A DNA stretch of 64,000 nucleotides from positions 301 to 64,300 of the forward strand of contig NZ_VAWA01000001.1 in NCBI RefSeq assembly GCF_005771565.1, given 5' to 3'. Position numbers and translations under genes: made by a program. The notes under the pieces were generated by a model. That model had not been told where the DNA came from. It did not search any database and saw nothing but the letters and a program-made list of their open reading frames with translations. The stretch is from Nesterenkonia sphaerica (lineage in GTDB: Bacteria > Actinomycetota > Actinomycetes > Actinomycetales > Micrococcaceae). The first letter of the stretch is position 1; each line of letters begins with the position of its first letter. Positions 36,808 through 45,131 of this stretch are shown piece by piece.

Positions 36808-36819
36808 CACTTCAGCCTA
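36808..36819 (-). promoter_or_regulatory. -10 element for the jetD transcript
   Basis: Minus-strand TAGGCT (36819-36814), six bases, then the ATG at 36807. Confidence 0.45.
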
Positions 36820-36879
36820 GCGCGGCCCGGGCGGAGCACGGCGAGCTCCACCGACCAGACTGGGTTCCGCACCCGGGGT

Positions 36880-36927
36880 CATCCACGATGCTCATCCACG
36901 CGGCGCATCCACCATGCTCATCCACGC
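36880..36927. repeat. two 22-bp direct repeats, 26-bp period
   Basis: CATCCACGATGCTCATCCAC at 36880 recurs at 36906 with a single difference (21 of 22 bases identical over the full unit). It lies between the 3' end of mutM and the jetD promoter. No function is evident. Confidence 0.6.
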
Positions 36928-36935
36928 ATCATCGC

Positions 36936-37904
36936 TCACCAGTGGCCGTTTCGAGGGCGGGGCTGACAGCTCGGGCACCAGTAGGAAGAGCGTCCCATGA
37001 ACTTGGCTCGCATAATCACAGTTGGTGGACCTGAACTGCCCTCAACTGCTACCGCGGCACAGCGAGAGCACTCCCTTCCGGCCTGACCGTAGGCTTCCAG
37101 CGATCGGTCGAAGTAGCCCGAGGCCCCGTTGACGTTGACGTAAAGGGCATCGAAGCTGGTGCCGCCGGCCTCCAGTGCAGCCTCCATCACCTCCCGGAGT
37201 CCGGTCAGCAGCCGGGCTGCTGCGGCTCGGGTGATCGTGTCGGTCCGCCGGGCATAGTGCAGCTGGGCCCGCCAGAGCGCTTCATCTGCGTAGATGTTTC
37301 CCACCCCGGACAGGACGGTCTGATCCAGCAGCGCCCGTTTCAGGCCCGTACGACGACGCCTCAGCGCCTGGAAGAACCACTCTGCGGTGACCGCCGGCTC
37401 CAGTGGGTCTGGAGCGATATGTGTGGCCGACTGCGGGATCAGCCTGGACGAACCAGCGACCGTCACATCCGGGACTAAGGCCGCTATGTGCATGCCTCCG
37501 AAAATGCGCTGGTCGACGAACCGGAGCTGATTCGGTGTGCTCGACTGCGCGGCCGTGTTCTGAACGCCATGACCGGTGCCCAGATCCAGGGTGATCTTGA
37601 GGTGCTTTTCAGCGGGGGCGTCGTCGCGCTCCATGAGCACCTGCCCGCTCATGCCCAGATGGATGACCAGGGCGCTGGATGGCTCGTGCGCGCGGGGGGT
37701 GAGCAGGGGTATCCAGAGGAATTTCCCGCGCCGCTGGGGTTCACCTAAGCGCAGGCCGGTCAGGTGGCGCCGGAATGCATCCGGGCCAGCGGGGTGACGC
37801 CGGAGACTGCGGTCATCGTGGACGGTGACGCTACGCACAGTGCGGCCGGTGGCCCATTGGTGCACTCCGCGGCGGACCACCTCGACCTCCGGCAGTTCAG
37901 GCAT
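36936..37904 (-). CDS. mutM: formamidopyrimidine-DNA glycosylase
   Basis: A 322-aa base-excision repair enzyme that removes oxidised purines. It begins MPELPEVEVVRRG (catalytic Pro and Glu after Met removal), has RRGKFLWIPL with the conserved Lys, the H2TH region GVGNIYADEALWRAQLHYAR, and a C-terminal zinc finger CSRC...CPSC followed by a basic tail. The ATG at 37904 is used because Pro 2 must be N-terminal; the upstream in-frame GTG is rejected. It is somewhat longer than usual owing to an insertion around residues 125-140. The Nei-type alternative is less likely. Confidence 0.9.
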   Translation of the reverse strand: MPELPEVEVVRRGVHQWATGRTVRSVTVHDDRSLRRHPAGPDAFRRHLTGLRLGEPQRRGKFLWIPLLTPRAHEPSSALVIHLGMSGQVLMERDDAPAEKHLKITLDLGTGHGVQNTAAQSSTPNQLRFVDQRIFGGMHIAALVPDVTVAGSSRLIPQSATHIAPDPLEPAVTAEWFFQALRRRRTGLKRALLDQTVLSGVGNIYADEALWRAQLHYARRTDTITRAAAARLLTGLREVMEAALEAGGTSFDALYVNVNGASGYFDRSLEAYGQAGRECSRCAAVAVEGSSGPPTVIMRAKFMGRSSYWCPSCQPRPRNGHW

Positions 37905-37956
37905 AGCAACACAGTCTGCCAGACCCTCCGCGGCGGCGCGTCTGGTGCGCGTCAGC

Positions 37957-38475
37957 CTATTGGGGTTCACGGACCATGCGGATTTCCACGATGCCGGCTA
38001 GGGCCTCGGCCCCGGCATCTTCGCCGAGGTCTTTTTCGGCCCCGTCGGGGGTGAATCCATGTTTGCGGTAGAACGCGAGCGCCCGTGCGTTGGTCTTCAG
38101 CACCCACAGCGAGGCGGACTTGTGGTGGAGCAGCTCTTCGAGCATGGCGGAGGAGGCCCCATTGCCCTGGTGGTCGGCCAGGAGATAGATCATGTACAGC
38201 TCATGCTCCACGTCCACGTCATCCTCCCGCGGAGGGCCGATCTGGGCCATTCCGACCACGGTGCCGTGGACTTCGGTGACGCGGGTGCGAGCCCGGTGGG
38301 CTGGATCGGCGAGCATCTGTCGCCAGGAGTCCAGTCGCCGCTGGTAGGCGTCGTCGTTCCAGAACTGGTCAGGCAGGATCCCCTCATAGGCTTCCTTCCA
38401 CGAGGCGATGTGCACCTCGGCGAGCCGTTCCGCCTCATGCAGCCGGGGATGCCGGATGGTGTACTCCGCGCTCAT
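37957..38475 (-). CDS. GNAT-family N-acetyltransferase
   Basis: A 172-aa acetyltransferase: IRHPRLHEAERLAEVHIASWKEAYEGILPDQFW at the N terminus and an acetyl-CoA site around LLADHQGNGASSAMLEELLHHK, then LWVLKTNARALAFYRKHGF. The substrate is unknown. ATG 38475 has GGGAG about eight bases upstream; the longer frame to 38571 is rejected. It lies upstream of mutM, separated by 52 bp. Confidence 0.85.
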   Translation of the reverse strand: MSAEYTIRHPRLHEAERLAEVHIASWKEAYEGILPDQFWNDDAYQRRLDSWRQMLADPAHRARTRVTEVHGTVVGMAQIGPPREDDVDVEHELYMIYLLADHQGNGASSAMLEELLHHKSASLWVLKTNARALAFYRKHGFTPDGAEKDLGEDAGAEALAGIVEIRMVREPQ

Positions 38476-38642
38476 GGTGCTCTCCCTCTGCTCTGCCCGT
38501 CGAGCCGGAGCGGCTCGTTCTTGAACCTCACTGTATGCACGCGGAGCCCTGAGCGCGATCTCTGCCCGCATCGGGCCGAGGCAGAGGATTTCAGGTACGT
38601 CGCCGGGAGGTCATCCGGCTCGCGGCGGCGCCCCAACGCCCG

Positions 38643-38656
38643 TATAGTCGGCACCT
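38643..38656 (+). promoter_or_regulatory. -10 element (TATAGT)
   Basis: TATAGT at 38643-38648 is eight bases before the GTG at 38657. Confidence 0.4.
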
Positions 38657-39514
38657 GTGAGTGCGTTCCGTAATGGTGCCCGCGGTGGCGAGGAGGAAGT
38701 TCGTCACCACTCCCCTGAGTCTGATCCGGAAAAGCCTCCGCGCCCTTCGGTGCCGCAGACTCTGGCGGGGACGTTGACCGCGATCAGCGTCACCTATTTC
38801 ATGTCTTTCCTTGGGGTCGCTGGCACTGTTATCGGCGTGGGCTTGGTGAGCATCCTCACCGTTCTTGGGAATTTTATGTACTCCTCAGCAATCTACAGCG
38901 CCAGAGTGAAGGTCAAGCGTGCCCAGCCGATGGCCAAGCGTCGCGGGCCTCGGCCCGAGGTGCTGCCTGCCCGCATGAGCCGGGAAGCACATACCTCTGA
39001 CGCTCGCGCTGAGACCGAGGACGACACCACTGAATCCTTTGGGTCCGGGGGCGGTGACTCTGAGGCGGCTGCATCGATGCGCCACGAACCCGCACCTGAC
39101 CATCCTGAAAGCCCCGCACACGCATCACCTGGCGGCGTGCGCGAGGCCTGGAAGACGATGATGGATCGTTACGGCCCGAAGAAGATATTCGGCTCGATCG
39201 CATTGGTCTTCGTGCTCTTGGCCGGGACGGTGACGGTGATCGAGTTATCCGTGGGTCAGCCTCTGTCTGACATTGTGCGAAATGAGGACAGTAGCGGCAC
39301 CACGTTTTTCGGTGGGGCAGGCAGTCCCGGCGGCGAAGCAGAGGAGCCGGCCGTTGAAGATGACGGCCCCGGTGACCTGCCACCGGCTGAGCAGGAGCTC
39401 ATCGAAGAGGACGCCCCGGTGCCCGAGGCCCCGCAGGAAGAGGACCCGGCCCCAGTCGAGGAGCCCCAGCATGAAGAACAGCCAGCGCCCCAGGAAGAGG
39501 CCCCGGAGGAGTAA
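38657..39514 (+). CDS. two-helix membrane protein with acidic Pro-rich tail
   Basis: A 285-aa protein of unknown function. It has a polar N terminus, a Gly-rich hydrophobic segment (about residues 37-77, LGVAGTVIGVGLVSILTVLGNFMY), a charged cytoplasmic or linker part, a second helix (about 175-195) and a low-complexity tail rich in Glu and Pro (residues 215-285). Proteins of this layout occur in actinobacteria. Nothing in the sequence shows an enzymatic role. Confidence 0.7.
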   Translation: MSAFRNGARGGEEEVRHHSPESDPEKPPRPSVPQTLAGTLTAISVTYFMSFLGVAGTVIGVGLVSILTVLGNFMYSSAIYSARVKVKRAQPMAKRRGPRPEVLPARMSREAHTSDARAETEDDTTESFGSGGGDSEAAASMRHEPAPDHPESPAHASPGGVREAWKTMMDRYGPKKIFGSIALVFVLLAGTVTVIELSVGQPLSDIVRNEDSSGTTFFGGAGSPGGEAEEPAVEDDGPGDLPPAEQELIEEDAPVPEAPQEEDPAPVEEPQHEEQPAPQEEAPEE

Positions 39515-39572
39515 CCCCCGCACGGACTGGTCAAACCTTCCGTTCTGTACCGGGTCCGGCAGCGCAGCACTG

Positions 39573-39612
39573 GAACGCCCCCTGCGCGAGTGGCAATGCG
39601 CAAGGGGCGTTC
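39573..39612. terminator. bidirectional hairpin terminator
   Basis: Outer arms 39573-39581 and 39604-39612 (9 bp) and inner arms 39583-39587 and 39598-39602 (5 bp), with one mismatch between them, form a stable stem in the gap between convergent genes. Confidence 0.7.
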
Positions 39613-39659
39613 TGTGATGCTCGCAGCTCGCTATGAGCCGGCGGCGGAGTCCAACGTGA

Positions 39660-40199
39660 CTACTCGCCCTGGTGGACGAAGGCGACGTCCAGGTCGATCT
39701 TGACCTTGTCGCTGACCAGTACCCCGCCGGCCTCCAGAGCAGCGTTCCAGGTCAGACCGAAATCCTTCCGCGAAATGGTGGTGGTGGCCGAGAAACCGGC
39801 CCGGGTCATGCCGAATGGATCCACCGCCTGGCCACCGAACTCCGTCTCAAAGGTCACGGTCTTGGTGACCCCGCGGATGGTCAGTTCACCGGTGAGGTCG
39901 AAGACTTCTCCGTTGGGCTTGACCGAATTGGTGACGAACGTCAGCTCGGGGTACTTCTCAGCGTTGAGGAAGTCCTCACCCTTGACATGGGCGTCACGGT
40001 CCTGCGCCTTGGAGTTGAAGGAATCCGCCCGCACCACGGCGTTGACGTCAGCGGTGCCGTCTTCGCCGACCTTCACGGTGCCGGTGGAGTCCTCGAACAC
40101 GGCCCGGACGCGGGAAACGCCGGCGTGCCGGACGCTCATGCCGATCTCGGAGTGGGAGCCGTCCAAAGTCCAGGTGCCGGGGGTCAGAGTGGTTGCCAT
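39660..40199 (-). CDS. YceI-family lipid-binding protein
   Basis: A 179-aa beta-barrel protein of the YceI family, whose members bind polyisoprenoid or fatty lipids. Signatures are GTWTLDGSHSEIGMSVRHAG near the N terminus, SFNSKAQDRDAHVKGEDFLNAEKYPELTFV in the middle and DPFGMTRAGFSATTTISRKDFGLTWN near residue 130. There is no signal peptide, so it is likely cytosolic. A GGAG ribosome site lies eight bases before the ATG, and an A/T-rich promoter with a palindrome lies upstream. Confidence 0.9.
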   Translation of the reverse strand: MATTLTPGTWTLDGSHSEIGMSVRHAGVSRVRAVFEDSTGTVKVGEDGTADVNAVVRADSFNSKAQDRDAHVKGEDFLNAEKYPELTFVTNSVKPNGEVFDLTGELTIRGVTKTVTFETEFGGQAVDPFGMTRAGFSATTTISRKDFGLTWNAALEAGGVLVSDKVKIDLDVAFVHQGE

Positions 40200-40293
40200 G
40201 GGTGTTTCTCCTTTTTTGCAGAGGTGATGGGGGTGTCGACTGCTGGGGTGCAGTTCTCCGCAGGTTGGCCCGCGGTTCGATCAGACACAACGG

Positions 40294-40324
40294 ACCATAC
40301 CTCAGATTTATTTCAAAATTGAAA
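40294..40324 (-). promoter_or_regulatory. YceI promoter with TTTCAA-AA-TTGAAA palindrome
   Basis: Minus-strand TTCAAT (40323-40318) and TATGGT (40299-40294) are 18 bases apart, 95 bases before yceI. The -35 overlaps a palindrome at 40311-40324 with perfect 6-bp arms, of the kind bound by MarR-type repressors. The surrounding A/T-rich stretch is unusual in this GC-rich window. Confidence 0.5.
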
Positions 40325-40416
40325 AACCTCGAGTGGTGTTCACATGTTGGTCTCCCGATGGGAGGAGAGCGCTGGACTGCCTGCGGCGGCCCCGGTCCAC
40401 CCGCAGCGCGTCTCTA

Positions 40417-40458
40417 GATGTGGGAAATGAGGGCAAATGTGCCGCCATTTCCCACATC
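40417..40458. repeat. 13-bp inverted repeat with nested stem
   Basis: GATGTGGGAAATG (40417-40429) is perfectly complementary to 40446-40458; inside the 16-base loop GGC/GCC form a further short stem. It lies in the 598-bp gap between yceI and fhaA (40200-40797), in which no coding region is supported. It may be a terminator-like or REP-like element. Confidence 0.7.
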
Positions 40459-40468
40459 CGGAGACGCT

Positions 40469-40512
40469 GTGTTCCCCGGAGGGGCGCAAGGTGTTCCCCG
40501 GAGAGGTGCGAG
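40469..40512. repeat. 22-bp tandem duplication
   Basis: Two consecutive 22-bp units beginning GTGTTCCCCGGAG (40469 and 40491), 19 of 22 bases identical, directly after the inverted repeat at 40417-40458. Confidence 0.65.
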
Positions 40513-40712
40513 GCCAGCCAGGGGCCGCCGTCCCCCCGAGGGCAGGGAACGCCGAGGTGAGGGCGACATCAGGGGCAGCGGGAAAGGCGGCGTCGCCGAC
40601 GCCGTGGACCCCCGAGCCCCGCAGAGGGCTGCAGAGCCGCAGAAGGTGCCGCGAGGACCGACGTTCTCTGTGGGCTTGAGGGTTTGGGTGCGGCTTCCCC
40701 AGGGTGAGACAG

Positions 40713-40718
40713 TAGAAT
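40713..40718 (+). promoter_or_regulatory. probable -10 of the fha-pst-rod-pbp-pkn operon
   Basis: TAGAAT lies 80 bases before the fhaA start; no convincing -35 element is seen. The leader would be about 70 nt. Confidence 0.45.
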
Positions 40719-40797
40719 CTGCGCGAGACTGCCCATCGTGTGTCCACCTGCAATGTGCTGGACGCACCTGAAGACCAAGACGCTGAAGGAGGTGCCC

Positions 40798-41571
40798 GTG
40801 GGACTGCTCGACACGTTGGAACGCAGCATCGAGAAAGTCGTCCGGAGTGCCTTCTCCGGACGCGGAGGGAGCGTCGGCCCCGTGGAGATCGCTACTGCAG
40901 TACGCCGCCACATGGACCGCGAGTCGTCGACCGCTGAGCACGGCGCCGCGTTGGTACCTAACCTCTATAAGATCCGCCTCGCAGAGCACGACTTCGCGGA
41001 GGCGAAGAAGTACGGCACCGCCCTGGCCGAGGAGCTCTGCGACGAGATCATTCGCTATGCAGAGTCTCAGGGGTACACCCTGCTGGGCCCGGTCAAAGCG
41101 ACGTTCGTGAAGAACACCGAGCTGCGGCGCGGCCAAATGAGCATCGAGACCCAGACTGAGCGCAGCGGCAGATCCACCCCCTCCCACCAGGCAGGAGTTC
41201 CGCGGCCCCCGCAGGCACCGTCCTCTGGCCCGGCAGCCACCGCCGCGCTTCCCGCTCAAATGGCGCGCAACACCATGGAGGCCCGCAGCGGGCTGGCCAC
41301 GTTGGAGCACGATGGCCGCACCTACACGCTGGAGGACCCGTCCACGGTGATCGGCCGTTCTTCCTCGGCGGACATCACCATCTCCGACACCGGGGTCTCC
41401 CGGAAGCACTTGGAAGTTGCCAAGAGCGGCAGTCGCTGGACCGCCCGTGACCTGGGTTCCACCAACGGGGCGTACGTGGACGGCCAGGAGCTGCGCAGCA
41501 CTGAAGCTGAGCTGTTCGACGGGGCAGTGATTACCCTCGGCAATGCCCGCATGCGCTTCCGGCTCGGCTGA
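40798..41571 (+). CDS. fhaA: FHA-domain protein FhaA (DUF3662)
   Basis: A 257-aa protein: an N-terminal DUF3662 domain (about 1-115, from GLLDTLERSIEKVVRSAFSG) and a C-terminal FHA domain (about 170-257) with GRSSSADITISD, VSRKHLEV and STNGAYVDG, the phosphothreonine-binding residues. In mycobacteria FhaA is phosphorylated by PknA/PknB and regulates peptidoglycan synthesis. GTG 40798 follows an ideal AAGGAGG site and matches the family N terminus; the earlier frame start at 40738 is rejected. First gene of the operon. Confidence 0.93.
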   Translation: MGLLDTLERSIEKVVRSAFSGRGGSVGPVEIATAVRRHMDRESSTAEHGAALVPNLYKIRLAEHDFAEAKKYGTALAEELCDEIIRYAESQGYTLLGPVKATFVKNTELRRGQMSIETQTERSGRSTPSHQAGVPRPPQAPSSGPAATAALPAQMARNTMEARSGLATLEHDGRTYTLEDPSTVIGRSSSADITISDTGVSRKHLEVAKSGSRWTARDLGSTNGAYVDGQELRSTEAELFDGAVITLGNARMRFRLG

Positions 41572-41585
41572 GGACCCCACCACAT

Positions 41586-42089
41586 ATGAGCGAACTCGCG
41601 ATCACAGTCCTCCAGTTCGGCCTGCTGCTGCTGCTCTGGATCCTGATTCTTTCCATCATCGCCGCCCAGGGCCGCGACATGATGGTCTCCAAGCGTTCGC
41701 GCACCCGCCCGCCGCGCAACAATGACGCTCCCAGCACCGCTGGTGACGGGGAGGGCACCCCCGCCACGGTCCATCATTCAGGTCAAATGCCCCGGCCGCG
41801 GCCCAAACGACTGGTCATCTCCGAAGGCCCGTTGGTAGGCACCGAGATCGAGCTCGGCTCCATCCCCATCATGCTTGGCAGGGCCCAGGAATGCACGGTG
41901 GTGCTCGACGACGACTACTCCTCCGGCAAGCACGCCCGGCTGTTCCCGCAGGGCTCACGTTGGTTTTTGGAAGACCTCGGGTCCACCAATGGCACATGGC
42001 TCGGTGACGAGCAGCTCACCCGCGCCACCACCGTGGAGCCCGGGGACCGCATCCGCATCGGCAAGACCGTCCTGGAACTGAGGACCTGA
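41586..42089 (+). CDS. fhaB: FHA-domain membrane protein FhaB (FipA)
   Basis: A 167-aa protein with one N-terminal helix (about 7-27), a polar linker and a C-terminal FHA domain: GTEIELGSIPIMLGRAQECTVVLDDDYSSGKHARLF and DLGSTNGTWLG. Family members (FipA/FhaB) bind phosphorylated PknA/PknB partners at the division site. It lies 14 bp after fhaA and 7 bp before pstP. Confidence 0.93.
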   Translation: MSELAITVLQFGLLLLLWILILSIIAAQGRDMMVSKRSRTRPPRNNDAPSTAGDGEGTPATVHHSGQMPRPRPKRLVISEGPLVGTEIELGSIPIMLGRAQECTVVLDDDYSSGKHARLFPQGSRWFLEDLGSTNGTWLGDEQLTRATTVEPGDRIRIGKTVLELRT

Positions 42090-42096
42090 GACCGCG

Positions 42097-43653
42097 ATGA
42101 GCCTGGTCTTCCGTTTCGCAGCCCGCTCCGACGCCGGGGTCGTCCGCAGCAAGAATGACGACTCCGGATACGCCGGACGGTACTTCGCCGTGGTCGCCGA
42201 CGGGATGGGCGGACACGCCGGCGGAGATGTCGCCTCAGCCTCCACAGTGCTGGACCTCGCCCATCTGGACACCCGCGGCTTCGCTGAGCCTGACACAGTG
42301 CTCCCAGATGAAATCCAGACCGCCAACGCGTTCCTGAACAAGCTGGTGAAGACGAACCCGAAGCTCGCCGGGATGGGCACCACCATCACCGCGTGCCTGA
42401 TCACCGGGGACAAGCTGCAGTTCGCCCATATCGGTGACTCGCGGGCCTACCGGCTGAAAAAGCGCCGGTTCCGCCAGGTCAGCCACGACCACACCTTCGT
42501 ACAGCGCCTGGTCGATGAAGGCCGGTTGGACCCCGAAGCCGCCGAATATCATCCGCACAAGAACGTGCTGATGCGTGTGCTCGGCGACGTCGACGCCTCA
42601 CCTGAGCTGGACATCACCAGTTTCCCGCTGGAGGCAGGTGAGCGCTGGCTGCTGTGCTCCGACGGGCTCAACGCAGTGGTCTCCGACCGGCTGATCGAAC
42701 AGAAGATGCGCAGCTCCGATTCGTTGGAGAAGATCGTCGACGATCTGGTGGACCTGACCTTGGAAGGGGGCGCACCGGATAACGTGACGGTGGTTGCCCT
42801 GGACGTGGTCCAGGCCGAGGAGGAGCATCTGGCCAGCTCGGACGCCGTCCCGCTGAGCGAACAGGCGGTGGCATCCGCCGGCCGGTTCGGTGATGAAGCC
42901 GGCCAGCACACTATGGAACTGGATGTCATTCCGGTGGTGAACCGCGATGCGCTCGAGGGTCTTTCCCCGAAGGAGGGGGAGCTTTCTCCCCTGTCTGCAG
43001 CGATGGTGGAACGCACCCTGGGGGTGCGTCCGCACACGTTGGTGGGCGCCGCCGTGGCTGCCGCTGAGACCGGAACCATCCCTGTGGTGCCGCGCAATGT
43101 GGACGAACACCCCATGGCGGCGCTGCTGACCGGACAGCCGCTGAAACCAGTGCGCCACACCTATTCCGAGATGCTCGGCGACACCCCTGCAGACCGGCCC
43201 CCTGAGCACTCTCCCGGGCAGACCGAGTCAGCTGCACCGGAACAGGAGCCGGCCCAGCGCACCGCTGAGGAGGAAGAGGACCCCGAGTACGTTCTCGACG
43301 ACGACGAGCTCGCCGCCGTCCGCGCCGCGAGGCGGCCACGCCGCTGGTTCCTGCCCACGTTTGTGGCCCTGCTGGTCGTGCTGATCGGCATCGTCACCTT
43401 CCTGGGGTACGTGTGGACCCAGACGCAGTACTTCGTCGGTGAAGACGACGGTCAAGTAGCCATTTTCACCGGTGTCTCTCAGTCCTTGGGCCCGATCTCC
43501 TTGGCCGAAGTGGACGAGCACACCGACATCAGCGTCGAAGACCTCCCCCGCTATGACCGCAACCGGGTGGAGTCCGGGATTTTCGCCGAGAACCGGGGCC
43601 ACGCCGAGCAGATTGTGGACAACCTGGAACAGGGCATCGGGGGTGAGCAGTGA
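42097..43653 (+). CDS. pstP: PP2C-family Ser/Thr phosphatase PstP
   Basis: A 518-aa membrane-anchored phosphatase that reverses PknA/PknB phosphorylation. The catalytic domain (1-240) has the metal-binding motifs VVADGMGGHAGGD, GMGTTITACLI, AHIGDSRAYRL, LLCSDGLNAVV and APDNVTVVALDV. A long acidic juxtamembrane linker (about 250-410) leads to a helix near 420-440 and an extracellular domain of about 75 residues. The stop overlaps the rodA GTG by 4 bp. Confidence 0.95.
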   Translation: MSLVFRFAARSDAGVVRSKNDDSGYAGRYFAVVADGMGGHAGGDVASASTVLDLAHLDTRGFAEPDTVLPDEIQTANAFLNKLVKTNPKLAGMGTTITACLITGDKLQFAHIGDSRAYRLKKRRFRQVSHDHTFVQRLVDEGRLDPEAAEYHPHKNVLMRVLGDVDASPELDITSFPLEAGERWLLCSDGLNAVVSDRLIEQKMRSSDSLEKIVDDLVDLTLEGGAPDNVTVVALDVVQAEEEHLASSDAVPLSEQAVASAGRFGDEAGQHTMELDVIPVVNRDALEGLSPKEGELSPLSAAMVERTLGVRPHTLVGAAVAAAETGTIPVVPRNVDEHPMAALLTGQPLKPVRHTYSEMLGDTPADRPPEHSPGQTESAAPEQEPAQRTAEEEEDPEYVLDDDELAAVRAARRPRRWFLPTFVALLVVLIGIVTFLGYVWTQTQYFVGEDDGQVAIFTGVSQSLGPISLAEVDEHTDISVEDLPRYDRNRVESGIFAENRGHAEQIVDNLEQGIGGEQ

Positions 43654-45131
43654 AGTCGAAGAACCCGGACGGGCACCCCAAGCCGCGGCGCACCATCGAA
43701 CTCCTGCTGCTGCTGATCGCCCTGACCATCGGTATCGGCGCCCAAGTGCTGGTCGGGCTGAACCTGGAAGACGAAATTGATCAGCGCTATTGGTTGGAGG
43801 GCGGCCTGCAAGTCGGCTTGGCCCTGGCGTTCCACATTGCCCTGCGCCTGAAGGCCAAGTACGCCGACCCCTTCATCCTGCCGATAGTGGTCACCCTCAA
43901 CGGGCTGGGTATTGCCATGATTCACCGGCTGGACTTCACCAGCCGGTACGACGGGGTCGCTGACCGGCAGCTAATGTGGACAGCGATCTCCATGGTGGCG
44001 GCGATTGCACTGCTGGTACTGCTCAAGGACCACCGCAAACTCCGGCAGCTGACCTACATCTCGTTGGCGGTCAGCGTCCTGCTGCTGTTCCTGCCGATCG
44101 TGCCAGGTCTGGGTCAGGACATTCAGGGCGCCCAGGTGTGGATCACCATTGGTGGCATGAGCTTCCAGCCTGGGGAGCTTGCCAAGATCACCCTGGGGAT
44201 CTTCTTCGCTGGCTTCCTGGCCAACAACCGCGATCTCATCCTGCTGGCTGGGCGCAAAGTGGGGCCTTTGACCTTCCCCCGCCTGCAGGATCTGGGGCCC
44301 TTGTTCCTGGCCTGGCTGATCGCCATGGGCGTGCTCATTGTCCAGAACGACCTGGGCAACGCCCTGATGTTCTTCGGCCTGTTCGTCGCGGTCATCTATG
44401 TGGCAACCTCCCGCATCTCCTGGGTGGCTATCGGTGTGGCCTTTGTGGCAGTCGGTGCGGTGCTGGCCTACCAGTTCGTTTGGCATGCCAGGAATCGGTT
44501 CGACATCTGGCTCAATGCTTTTGACCAAGAGATCTACGACCAGCTCTACGGCTCCCACCAACTCGTGCAGGGTTTGTTCGGGCTGGCCCACGGAGGCCTC
44601 ACCGGCACCGGCCTCGGCTCCGGGTCCCCGCAGATTGTCGCGCTGGCGAATTCGGACATGATTATTGTGGCCTTCGGAGAGGAGCTGGGGTTCCTGGGGC
44701 TCTCCGCCATGCTGGTGCTGTACCTGATTCTCTTCTCCCGCTATATGCGCGCTGGACTCGGCACCCGCGACCACTTCGGGAAGCTGCTGGCTGTGGGTCT
44801 GGCGATGGTCCTGGTACTGCAGGTCTTCGTCGTCGTCGGTGGCATCACCCGTGTGATTCCCATGTCCGGGCTGGTCAGCCCGTTCCTCGCCGCAGGAGGC
44901 TCTGCGCTGTTGGCCAACTGGCTCATCGTGGCGATCGTGCTGCTGATCAGCCACGCCGCGCGCCGTCCGATCGTGGTGGGCCCGATGCTCAACACCACCG
45001 GCGAGGGGGCCTCCGGCACCGAGGATCCACTCAGGGGGCGGCCCACTGGTGAGCAGCGTCCGGTCACCGAGGCTCCCAGCGCCCATCATCCCTCAGGCGG
45101 CCCGGCACTCAAGGAAGGAGAGGGCCGGTGA
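43650..45131 (+). CDS. rodA: SEDS-family peptidoglycan polymerase RodA/FtsW
   Basis: A 493-aa protein with about 12 helices. The SEDS signature is visible in LIVQNDLGNALMFFGLFVAVIYVATSR, with the catalytic Asp of the conserved loop preceding helix 8, and in the C-terminal GGITRVIPMSGLVSPFLAAGGSALLANW. It polymerises lipid II glycan chains with its partner PBP, encoded next. The C-terminal tail is Gly/Pro-rich. It overlaps its neighbours by 4 bp on both sides (GTGA). Confidence 0.94.
   Translation: MKSKNPDGHPKPRRTIELLLLLIALTIGIGAQVLVGLNLEDEIDQRYWLEGGLQVGLALAFHIALRLKAKYADPFILPIVVTLNGLGIAMIHRLDFTSRYDGVADRQLMWTAISMVAAIALLVLLKDHRKLRQLTYISLAVSVLLLFLPIVPGLGQDIQGAQVWITIGGMSFQPGELAKITLGIFFAGFLANNRDLILLAGRKVGPLTFPRLQDLGPLFLAWLIAMGVLIVQNDLGNALMFFGLFVAVIYVATSRISWVAIGVAFVAVGAVLAYQFVWHARNRFDIWLNAFDQEIYDQLYGSHQLVQGLFGLAHGGLTGTGLGSGSPQIVALANSDMIIVAFGEELGFLGLSAMLVLYLILFSRYMRAGLGTRDHFGKLLAVGLAMVLVLQVFVVVGGITRVIPMSGLVSPFLAAGGSALLANWLIVAIVLLISHAARRPIVVGPMLNTTGEGASGTEDPLRGRPTGEQRPVTEAPSAHHPSGGPALKEGEGR

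Noticed and set aside
35534-37904. A complete Wadjet defence locus around jetD.
   Set aside because: No SMC-like ATPase or JetA/JetB-like gene on either side.
40414-41583. 389-codon open frame antisense to fhaA.
   Set aside because: Mirrors the high-GC codon pattern of fhaA, has no domain and no ribosome site.
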